A program made the translations under genes and the position numbers. The notes under the pieces were generated by a model that saw only the letters and a list, made by a program, of their open reading frames with translations, did not search any database and was not told where the DNA came from. A stretch of DNA of 6,519 nt from an uncultured Clostridia bacterium (GTDB lineage Bacteria > Bacillota > Clostridia > UBA1381), in assembly GCA_944391255.1 (NCBI GenBank), contig CALXSW010000128.1, positions 1 through 6,519 of the forward strand, read 5' to 3'. This document shows, piece by piece, positions 1 to 5,960 of this stretch; position 1 is the stretch's first letter, and each line of letters begins with the position of its first letter.

Positions 1-863
1 ATGAAACACACTGTTTCATTTCTCTTGGCCACGCCCTGGGAGTGCATGCGCCGGGACTTAAGATGAACGAGGAAGAAGTAATGCTTGCCGCGCACAACGC
101 TAACCGCGCGCATGGTTATGCCCTTGCCGCGATACGTTCGCGTTCAAAGCAGAGCGCAAACGTCGGTTTTGCGCCTGTAGGCAGCGTGTCGGTCCCGGCA
201 TCATCATCGCCGGAAGATATAGAAGCCGCAAAACGCGGTATGTTCAAGCCATGCAATCCGCGCTACTGGGGAAACGCTATCTGGGTAGATCCTATAATGC
301 TCGGAAAATACGATGATGAGCTGCTTGAATATTTTGAGGCAAATAATATAAATATCACCGACGAGGATATGAAGCTCATCGGTGCGGAGCTTGATTTTAT
401 GGGTATGAACCTGTATGTTGGCGATCGTTATGGTGTGAACGGATTTGTTCCGCCGGCTGTAGGCTACGATGCGACGGCTCTTGACTGGGAAATAATTCCT
501 GAGGCTATGTACTGGGGAGCTAAATTCTATTATGAGCGATATGGTAAGCCGATATATGTTACAGAAAACGGAATGGCAAATATAGATATGATAAGCGCAG
601 ACGGAAAGGTTCACGATCCGCAGCGTATAGAATACATAACAAGATATCTCAGAGCGCTTCACAAGGCTCAGCAGGAAGGCGCAGATATTGCAGGATATTT
701 CCATTGGTCGCTTATCGATAATTTTGAATGGGCTGAGGGATATGCGAAGAGATTTGGACTTGTGTACTGTGATTACAAAAATAACTGTGACCGCATTATA
801 AAGGATAGCGGAAGATTTTATAGTGACGTTATAAAGACGAATGGCGGTATTATCCTTGGATAA
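1..863 (+). CDS. GH1 beta-glucosidase, C-terminal part (5' end outside window)
   Basis: Retaining glycoside hydrolase of family GH1, probably a cytoplasmic beta-glucosidase or beta-galactosidase acting on short beta-linked sugars. The frame is open from base 3, so the GTG at 42 is an internal valine and not a start. About 286 residues are visible of the usual 440-470. The first full codon (3-5) is Glu, aligning with the acid/base Glu of the family NEP motif; here it reads (N)-E-T. It is followed by HALGVHAPG and AAHNANRAHG, typical GH1 text. The nucleophile lies in YVTENG (Glu codon 564-566), 187 residues after the acid/base Glu, close to the family spacing. FHWSLIDNFEWAEGYAKRFG near the C terminus carries the sugar-binding Glu (codon 735-737). 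The WAEGY form favours non-phosphorylated substrates over 6-phospho-glucosides. No signal peptide can be judged. No terminator is seen before the next gene, 25 bases away. The family is certain; the substrate is not. Confidence 0.94.
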   Translation, partial: ETHCFISLGHALGVHAPGLKMNEEEVMLAAHNANRAHGYALAAIRSRSKQSANVGFAPVGSVSVPASSSPEDIEAAKRGMFKPCNPRYWGNAIWVDPIMLGKYDDELLEYFEANNINITDEDMKLIGAELDFMGMNLYVGDRYGVNGFVPPAVGYDATALDWEIIPEAMYWGAKFYYERYGKPIYVTENGMANIDMISADGKVHDPQRIEYITRYLRALHKAQQEGADIAGYFHWSLIDNFEWAEGYAKRFGLVYCDYKNNCDRIIKDSGRFYSDVIKTNGGIILG

Positions 864-879
864 AATGTACCGTTGATAT

Positions 880-884
880 GGAGG
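880..884 (+). promoter_or_regulatory. Ribosome binding site of the M50 protease gene
   Basis: GGAGG sits 4 bases before the ATG at 889. An in-frame TGA at 874-876 lies just upstream, so 889 is the first possible ATG start of this frame. The spacing is short but workable. Confidence 0.75.
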
Positions 885-888
885 TAAA

Positions 889-1539
889 ATGAATTATATA
901 TTAGACAAGCTTATAATGGTGCCGATAGTGCTGATAGCGCTGACATTCCATGAATTCTGTCACGGCTGGGTGTCGACAAAGCTTGGCGACAGAACACCGC
1001 AGCTCACAGGCAGACTGACGCTGAATCCTCTCGCGCATCTCGATCCGATAGGAACGCTGCTTATGATCTTGACCGGATTTGGCTGGGCGAAACCGGTTCA
1101 GATAAACCCTGGATATTATAAAAATCCTAAAAACGGCATGGCTATAACTGCCGCGGCAGGTCCGCTTTCAAATCTGTTTCTCGCATTTGTGGCGATGATA
1201 TTATATACAGTTATGATAATACTGAATTATAAATTGGGTTGGTTCGAAAACACGATATATACTATAAGCGGATTTGTACTTAGGTTTGTGTCGGTGAACC
1301 TGTGCTTTATGGTGTTCAACCTGATACCTATACCGCCGCTTGACGGTTCGAGGATACTTGGAATATTTCTTTCAAACAGAGCATATTTCAAGCTTCAGCA
1401 GTATGAGAGATACAGCATGATAGCTATAATCCTTCTTTCGCTTTCCGGAGCGTTTTCAAAGATAATCGGCACAGGTGTGAATTTTGTGCTTATAGGACTT
1501 ATAAATCTTTGCACGCTTATAGCGAATATATTTATATAA
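889..1539 (+). CDS. Site-2 protease family (peptidase M50) membrane protein
   Basis: Integral membrane zinc metalloprotease of the M50 (site-2 protease) family, of the short type without PDZ domain often annotated YwhC-like or 'site-2 protease family protein'. The 216-residue protein has the zinc motif HEFCH at residues 21-25 within the first hydrophobic segment. AAAGPLSN follows at 88-95, and NLIPIPPLDG at 144-153 supplies the third zinc ligand (Asp152). Further hydrophobic segments lie around 53-63, 93-113, 124-146 and 174-215. The family cuts substrates within the membrane, but the substrate of this small branch is unknown. It is not SpoIVFB-like in context, since no spoIVFA lies next to it. 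The gene is 11 bases upstream of scpA, an order common in Clostridia, so it is probably co-transcribed with the condensin genes. The start is fixed by a GGAGG site and an upstream in-frame stop. Confidence 0.93.
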   Translation: MNYILDKLIMVPIVLIALTFHEFCHGWVSTKLGDRTPQLTGRLTLNPLAHLDPIGTLLMILTGFGWAKPVQINPGYYKNPKNGMAITAAAGPLSNLFLAFVAMILYTVMIILNYKLGWFENTIYTISGFVLRFVSVNLCFMVFNLIPIPPLDGSRILGIFLSNRAYFKLQQYERYSMIAIILLSLSGAFSKIIGTGVNFVLIGLINLCTLIANIFI

Positions 1540-1545
1540 GGTGAG
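1538..1545 (+). promoter_or_regulatory. Ribosome binding site deciding the scpA start
   Basis: AAGGTGAG overlaps the stop codon of the protease gene. The two adjacent in-frame starts are GTG at 1548 and ATG at 1551. Measured from AAGGTG, the ATG has a 7-base spacer and the GTG only 4, so ATG at 1551 is preferred. Confidence 0.65.
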
Positions 1546-1550
1546 CTGTG

Positions 1551-2276
1551 ATGGAAATAATAAAATACAGGCTCGAAAGCTTTGAGGGGCCGCTCGATCT
1601 TCTGCTGACGCTTATAAAAAAGAATAAGGTCAGCATATGGGATATACCGATCGTTGAGATAACGGATCAGTATCTTGAGGCCATAGACGGAATAGAGAAA
1701 TCGGAGCTTGACAACACAGCTGAATTTATAGTTATGGCGTCGCAGCTGCTGTATATAAAGTCAAAAATGCTTCTCCCGAAAGAGGAGAAAGCAGAGGAAG
1801 AAGAGGATCCGCGCGAGGAGCTTGCGCGAAGGCTTTATGAATATAAGAAGTTCAAGGAAGCGTCAAGAGAGATGCGAAAGAGCGAGTTCTCTTCAAAATA
1901 TATGGTTTTCAGGGAAGAAGAAAAAATAAAATTTCCGATACCTGAGTATTCAAGACGCCATGAGATATCTGAGCTTACAGACGCGTTCGGCAGTATACTG
2001 CAAAGACGCATGCGAAAGGCGAAGCCGGAAAAAAGAGCGTTTTCGGGCATTGTAGGACGAGAAAAGGTGTCTGTAGAAGATATGACAGAAAAGGTAAAAA
2101 GACGTTTATCAGGCTCGGGCAGGGTAGAATTCTCGTCACTCTTTCTGGAAGAGGATTCAAAGCCGGAGATGATCGCCACATTTCTGGCGGTGCTTGAGAT
2201 GATAAAGCTTGACATTATAAAGGCTGACTACAGCGATGAAAAGCATGATTTTATCATTGTAAAGCTCAAGGACTGA
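1551..2276 (+). CDS. scpA: Segregation and condensation protein A (kleisin)
   Basis: ScpA is the kleisin subunit of the bacterial Smc-ScpAB condensin. It bridges the Smc head domains and binds an ScpB dimer, compacting and segregating newly replicated origins on the nucleoid. The 241 residues match the usual family length. The N-terminal signature FEGPLDLLLTLI is at residues 11-22, with SIWDIPIVEITDQYLEAI at 28-45. This helical region contacts the Smc neck. A highly charged, acidic then basic linker runs from about 77 to 165 and includes the central ScpB-binding part. The C terminus (about 175-241) has the winged-helix text with FLAVLEMIKLDII at 211-223, which contacts the Smc head. It is followed by scpB after 73 bases, the usual order. 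A GTG codon directly before the chosen ATG is in frame, so the protein could be one residue longer. Identity is certain. Confidence 0.97.
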   Translation: MEIIKYRLESFEGPLDLLLTLIKKNKVSIWDIPIVEITDQYLEAIDGIEKSELDNTAEFIVMASQLLYIKSKMLLPKEEKAEEEEDPREELARRLYEYKKFKEASREMRKSEFSSKYMVFREEEKIKFPIPEYSRRHEISELTDAFGSILQRRMRKAKPEKRAFSGIVGREKVSVEDMTEKVKRRLSGSGRVEFSSLFLEEDSKPEMIATFLAVLEMIKLDIIKADYSDEKHDFIIVKLKD

Positions 2277-2333
2277 GTAATTATAAAGGAAAAGTCACGC
2301 CGCGCAGAGAAAACGGCTGACAAATAAATAATT

Positions 2334-2340
2334 GAGAGGA
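2334..2340 (+). promoter_or_regulatory. Ribosome binding site of scpB
   Basis: GAGAGGA lies 9 bases before the ATG at 2350 and 6 bases before an in-frame TTG at 2347. The spacing alone would allow either start. ATG is preferred because ScpB proteins usually begin with a short Met-acidic stretch before the first helix, as in MDDIKYVIEGILF here. Confidence 0.6.
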
Positions 2341-2349
2341 TAATTTTTG

Positions 2350-3057
2350 ATGGATGACATAAAATATGTCATAGAGGGTATATTGTTTGCCGCGGGAGAG
2401 CCGGTCAGCGCGCCGAAACTTGCCGTTGTGCTTGAAACGGATATCAACGCTGTTGACGATGCTGTTTCGGCACTAAAGGAGGAATACACCCGTGACAAGC
2501 GAGGATTCAGTATCATTGACATAGGAGATGGATATCAGATATGCTCAAGACCTGAATACTATAAGTATATACAGGAGATACTGGGCGAGCAGCGCAATCA
2601 GCCGCTTTCAAACGCGGCTATGGAGGCTGTTGCGATAGTGGCATATAAGCAGCCGGTAACAAAGGGTATGATAGAAAAGATACGCGGCGTAAATTCTGAC
2701 GGGTGTGTAAACAGACTATACGAGCGCGGACTTATAGACGAGGCCGGCAGACTCGACACGCCCGGACGTCCGATATTGTACAAGACAACGGACACATTTC
2801 TGCGCTGCTTTGGACTTAGAACGCCTGAGGATCTTCCGCCTATCAATCTGAAAAATATAATCGATGAGGAAGCTCAGGGTGAACAGCTGTCTTTAGATGA
2901 CAGTATCGTGAGCGAGGAAGAGCCATCAGACGGCGAAATTAGTGAGGATAAAGCAAAGAGCGAGATGTCGGATCATAATGAAGAGGCTGTCTCGGATGAA
3001 AACACAGGCGGTGACATGATCGCAAACGGTGATGATCATGACGGCGCAGATCAATGA
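2350..3057 (+). CDS. scpB: Segregation and condensation protein B, with long acidic tail
   Basis: ScpB is the dimeric winged-helix (kite) subunit of the Smc-ScpAB condensin; it binds the middle of ScpA and modulates Smc ATPase activity. The first winged helix covers about residues 1-80 (IEGILFAAGEPVS at 8-20). The second spans about 85-160 and has the family hallmarks QPLSNAAMEAVAIVAYKQP, KIRGVNSDG (110-118), and RLDTPGRPILYKTTDTFL followed by FGL. DLPPI at 161-165 ends the conserved part. The usual length is about 180-200 residues; here it is 235, because residues 172-235 form an acidic, low-complexity tail (24 Asp/Glu, 2 Lys) that is probably disordered. The tail contains QLSLD at 179-183, which resembles the sliding-clamp binding pentapeptide. 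The gene lies 73 bases after scpA and 20 bases before the DUF2953 gene. The identity is certain; the role of the tail is unknown. Confidence 0.97.
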   Translation: MDDIKYVIEGILFAAGEPVSAPKLAVVLETDINAVDDAVSALKEEYTRDKRGFSIIDIGDGYQICSRPEYYKYIQEILGEQRNQPLSNAAMEAVAIVAYKQPVTKGMIEKIRGVNSDGCVNRLYERGLIDEAGRLDTPGRPILYKTTDTFLRCFGLRTPEDLPPINLKNIIDEEAQGEQLSLDDSIVSEEEPSDGEISEDKAKSEMSDHNEEAVSDENTGGDMIANGDDHDGADQ

Positions 3058-3077
3058 TCAAACAGAAGTGATAAGTG

Positions 3078-3716
3078 ATGTTAAAGGTAATTATCATAAT
3101 TTTGGCGGTTCTGCTCTTTATTCTGCTGATGCCGATCCGCGGAAGGATCTATATAAAATATATAGATGATGATTTGACGACAGTTTCAGAACTATATCTA
3201 TGGTTTTTGAAAATTCCGCTCAGGAAGGAAAAAAAGACGGAGAGCGGAGAAGATGACAGCGAGGCGGAAGAGCAGAGCGATGATGAGAGCGGCGGCGGAG
3301 TTTGGCGCGCGGCATATAGGATATTAAGCAATCTTGATAATATAAAACGATTTGTAAAAAGAGTTTTATCGTATGCGTCAAAGCATCTTATAAAAATAAA
3401 AAAGCTTATGTTTCGTGCTGAAATAGGCGTTGATGACGCTATGTATACAGCTCTGCTTTATGGAGCGGTATCGGCGGTGGTATACGGTTTTGCGGGAGCT
3501 GCGGATGAATATATGCGTCTTTCAGAACACGACATAGAGCTTAAAGCGGATTTTGATGATCCGCATATATATGCTGAGCTTGATTCAATAATAAGCACAA
3601 ATATACTGCATATCATTATTATAACCATGATAGCTGCAAGGCACGCTGTGCCGATCTGGCTGAGAAACAGGAAGAAGGAGAAAAACAATGGCGAATCAGA
3701 TCAAGGAACTTGTTGA
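3078..3716 (+). CDS. DUF2953 domain membrane protein (YtfI-like)
   Basis: A 212-residue protein of family DUF2953, the family of B. subtilis YtfI, whose gene is next to ytfJ/gerW. Its biochemical function is not established. Residues 3-20 form an N-terminal membrane anchor (VIIIILAVLLFILLMPI). A beta-like segment (22-50) follows, then a very acidic Ser/Gly-rich insert at about 54-74. Next is a basic region (79-111) and the family core FRAEIGVDDAMYTALLYGA at 112-130, followed by VSAVVYG. A second hydrophobic stretch lies at 172-191, and the tail is basic then polar (RNRKKEKNN). The last 29 bases overlap the start of the GerW gene, which implies translational coupling. The Shine-Dalgarno site is weak (AGAAGTG at 3064-3070), so coupling to scpB is likely. 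An in-frame GTG at 3075 directly precedes the chosen ATG. With GerW next to it, a role in sporulation or the spore membrane is a fair inference. Confidence 0.88.
   Translation: MLKVIIIILAVLLFILLMPIRGRIYIKYIDDDLTTVSELYLWFLKIPLRKEKKTESGEDDSEAEEQSDDESGGGVWRAAYRILSNLDNIKRFVKRVLSYASKHLIKIKKLMFRAEIGVDDAMYTALLYGAVSAVVYGFAGAADEYMRLSEHDIELKADFDDPHIYAELDSIISTNILHIIIITMIAARHAVPIWLRNRKKEKNNGESDQGTC
3675..3680 (+). promoter_or_regulatory. Ribosome binding site of the GerW gene inside the DUF2953 gene
   Basis: AAGGAG with a 7-base spacer to the ATG at 3688. It is the strongest Shine-Dalgarno match in the cluster and lies wholly inside the upstream coding sequence, supporting the 29-base gene overlap. Confidence 0.85.
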
Positions 3717-4080
3717 GGGCGCGATAAATTCGATGGACGGTATGTTCACGGCAGAAAGTATTATAGGTGATACAGTGACAGCGCCAGACGGAACGCTTAT
3801 AATGCCTATCGCAAAGGTGTCGTTCGGCGTTGCAGGCGCAGGAACAGAGTTCAAGGAACAGGACGCGAACGGTGATAACCGTTTTGGCGGAGGCATAGGC
3901 GCCGGAGCGAGCATAAAACCGGAGGGATTTCTGGTGATAACAAAAACTGGAAATGTTCGCTTTGTAGCTACGAACGAGGGCAGCGGCGCGATAGAAAAGC
4001 TTGTTGATTACGCGCCGGAAATGATAGACAAGATAACAGGATTATTTAGGAAAAATAAAAAGGAAGACACAGAAGAATGA
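3688..4080 (+). CDS. gerW: GerW family sporulation protein (YtfJ)
   Basis: GerW (YtfJ) is a small spore protein; in B. subtilis it is made in the forespore and is needed for normal germination with some germinants. Its molecular activity is unknown. The 130 residues match the family. Residues 1-20 form an N-terminal helix (ELVEGAINSMDGMF). The core has VTAPDGTLIMPIAKVSFGVAG at about 30-50, then GTEF, the glycine-rich FGGGIGAGASIKPEGFLVI at 67-85, and GNVRFVA at 88-94. The C terminus is a helix ending in a charged tail (FRKNKKEDTEE). There is no signal peptide or membrane segment. The start is fixed by AAGGAG inside the preceding DUF2953 gene, and the stop overlaps the next start in an ATGA. 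This gene is the main evidence for a spore-forming host, although GerW-like genes also persist in some lineages that do not sporulate. Family assignment is strong; the exact role here is inferred. Confidence 0.93.
   Translation: MANQIKELVEGAINSMDGMFTAESIIGDTVTAPDGTLIMPIAKVSFGVAGAGTEFKEQDANGDNRFGGGIGAGASIKPEGFLVITKTGNVRFVATNEGSGAIEKLVDYAPEMIDKITGLFRKNKKEDTEE
4060..4066 (+). promoter_or_regulatory. Ribosome binding site of the radical SAM gene
   Basis: AAGGAAG within the end of the GerW gene, 10 bases before the ATG at 4077. The start codon shares the ATGA with the GerW stop codon (TGA at 4078-4080), so re-initiation by terminating ribosomes is likely to contribute. Confidence 0.6.
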
Positions 4081-5933
4081 TAACACTTAAGGATAAAATT
4101 TTATCGCGCGTTATGAAGCCGACAAGATATACAGGCGGAGAGCTTAACGCGGTCATGAAGGATCCGTCAAAGGTTGATATCCGTTTCGGATTCTGCTTTG
4201 CAGATGTATACGAGATAGCGATGTCACATCTCGGACTTAAAATACTCTACCATACTCTAAACGACAGGGAAGATACCTGGTGTGAAAGAGTTTTCACGCC
4301 GTGGGTTGACATGGAAGAGCAGATGCGGGAGCATGGTATGCGCCTTTTTGCTCTTGAATCGGGCGACGAGGTCACACATTTTGATGTTCTCGGTTTTACG
4401 CTCCAGTATGAGCTTTCATATTCAAATATCGTGACGATGCTAAATCTTGCGGAGATACCTTTACTTTCATCAGAGCGCGGCGAGGAATATCCTCTCATAT
4501 GCGGAGGCGGTCCGTGCGCCTATAATGCTGAGCCGGTAGCTGATATATTTGATTTCTTCCAGTTAGGTGAAGGCGAGGAAATGATGCATGAGTGCGTTGA
4601 CGTCATAAAGGAATGGACGAAAGAGGGAAAGAAAAATAAAAAAGATGTCCTTGAGCGTCTGGCGAGAATACCGGGCGTGTATGTGCCATCATTTTATGAT
4701 ATAGGATATAACGACGACGGAACGATAAAAAGTATTACGCCTAATAATCCTAACGCGCCAAAAACTATAATGAAGCGTATAATGAAGGATTTCGACAAGA
4801 CGCCGGCTCCGAATACTATAATAGTTCCGTACGGTGAGGTGGTTCATGACAGAGTTATGCTTGAGGTAATGCGCGGCTGTATGCGTGGCTGCCGTTTCTG
4901 TCAGGCGGGATATATATACCGTCCGCTAAGAGAGAGAAAGCCGGAAACGCTTTTAGGTCTTGCTGAAAATCTGCTCTCGTGCAGCGGCTTTGACGAGATA
5001 TCACTGTCTTCGCTTTCGACAAGCGATTTTTCAGGACTTCCGGAGCTTACTGACGGGCTGCTTAAATTCACAGAAGAGAAGAAGATCGGCTTGTCGCTGC
5101 CGTCGCTTAGAATAGATAACTTTTCTCTTGAGCTTATGGAAAAGGTGCAAAAGGTTAGAAAGAGCGGTATAACGTTCGCGCCTGAGGCAGGCACACAAAG
5201 ACTTAGAGATGTTATAAATAAGAATATAACAGAGGAAGATATAATAAGCTCTACAAGGCTCCTTTTCGCAGGCGGCTGGACAAACGTAAAGCTTTATTTT
5301 ATGATAGGACTTCCTACAGAAACAGATGAAGATGTCAAGGGTATAGCGGAGCTTGCGGGGCGCGTGCTTGACGTTTATTTTGAAACGCCTAAAGAGGAGC
5401 GCGCAAAGAATATAAATATAACGGTTTCAACATCGTCATTTGTGCCAAAACCGTTTACTGCGTTCCAGTGGTTCCCAATGAATAAGCGCGATGAGCTTAT
5501 AGAAAAGCAGAATCTCATAAAGGCGAGCATACCGTCAAGAAGAATAAGATACACATATCATGACAATAAGACGAGCTATCTTGAAGGCGTTTTTGCGCGC
5601 GGCGACAGAAGATTATGCAAGGCTATAATACGAGCTGTTGAAAAGGGCTGTAAATTTGACGGCTGGGGCGAGCATTTCAAATTTGACACATGGATGGAAG
5701 CGTTTGAGGAATGCGGCATTGATCCGGACTGGTACGCTGCAAGAGAGCGCAGCTATGACGAGATACTGCCATGGGATCATATAGATGTAGGAGTAACGAA
5801 AAAATTCCTCATGAACGAGAATGAAAAGGCTAAGGCTGCCGCTACTACTCCGCACTGCCGTTTGAAATGTTCAGGCTGCGGAGCGGCGAGATTTGGAACG
5901 GGAGTCTGCCGTGAATGTGGAGAAAACGCGTAA
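4077..5933 (+). CDS. TIGR03960 family radical SAM protein
   Basis: A 618-residue radical SAM enzyme of the TIGR03960 family; its substrate and reaction are not established. The N-terminal part (about 30-200) is the region related to B12-binding domains, with MSHLGLKILYHTLN at 49-62, GFTLQYELSYSN at 106-117 and GGGPCAYNAEP at 143-153. The classic cobalamin motif DxHxxG is not seen, so cobalamin binding is doubtful. The radical SAM core starts with CMRGCRFC (Cys268, Cys272, Cys275), which ligates the 4Fe-4S cluster that cleaves S-adenosylmethionine. It continues with SLSSLSTSDFSGL (309-321), SLPSLRIDNFS (340-350), GITFAPEAGTQRLRDVINK (364-382) and FMIGLPTETDEDV. The C terminus has a second cysteine set: Cys594, 598, 601, 611 and 614. 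This could bind a further Fe-S cluster or zinc. The next gene encodes its usual partner, which is fused to this protein in some bacteria. The start overlaps the GerW stop by 4 bases. Confidence 0.94.
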   Translation: MITLKDKILSRVMKPTRYTGGELNAVMKDPSKVDIRFGFCFADVYEIAMSHLGLKILYHTLNDREDTWCERVFTPWVDMEEQMREHGMRLFALESGDEVTHFDVLGFTLQYELSYSNIVTMLNLAEIPLLSSERGEEYPLICGGGPCAYNAEPVADIFDFFQLGEGEEMMHECVDVIKEWTKEGKKNKKDVLERLARIPGVYVPSFYDIGYNDDGTIKSITPNNPNAPKTIMKRIMKDFDKTPAPNTIIVPYGEVVHDRVMLEVMRGCMRGCRFCQAGYIYRPLRERKPETLLGLAENLLSCSGFDEISLSSLSTSDFSGLPELTDGLLKFTEEKKIGLSLPSLRIDNFSLELMEKVQKVRKSGITFAPEAGTQRLRDVINKNITEEDIISSTRLLFAGGWTNVKLYFMIGLPTETDEDVKGIAELAGRVLDVYFETPKEERAKNINITVSTSSFVPKPFTAFQWFPMNKRDELIEKQNLIKASIPSRRIRYTYHDNKTSYLEGVFARGDRRLCKAIIRAVEKGCKFDGWGEHFKFDTWMEAFEECGIDPDWYAARERSYDEILPWDHIDVGVTKKFLMNENEKAKAAATTPHCRLKCSGCGAARFGTGVCRECGENA

Positions 5934-5960
5934 AATAATGATGAAAAGAGATCAAAACAA

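Noticed and set aside
42..44. GTG at 42 as the start of the GH1 gene
   Set aside because: The frame stays open to the window edge and encodes conserved GH1 residues before it (CFISLGHALG), so this is an internal Val codon.
204..704. 166-codon open frame on the minus strand across the GH1 gene
   Set aside because: It lies wholly antisense to a clear GH1 coding region, its translation resembles no family I know, and it has no context as a gene.
2256..2287. Possible -10 box TATAAA (2282-2287) with TTGTAA upstream in the scpA-scpB gap
   Set aside because: The spacer is about 19 bases and the -35 match is poor; in AT-rich ATA-heavy DNA such matches are common.
2317..2344. Promoter-like CTGACA, 16 bases, GATAAT upstream of scpB
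   Set aside because: Transcription would begin at about the scpB start codon and exclude its ribosome binding site (2334-2340), so it could not serve scpB with a normal leader.
2277..2349. Terminator or riboswitch in the 73-base scpA-scpB gap
   Set aside because: I saw no GC-rich stem followed by a T-run and no known riboswitch core; the gap is mostly A-rich with a ribosome binding site at its end.
1835..2846. Several minus-strand open frames across scpA and scpB, some Ser/Leu rich
   Set aside because: These are shadows of the strongly biased codons of the + strand genes and lack plausible ribosome sites and family features.
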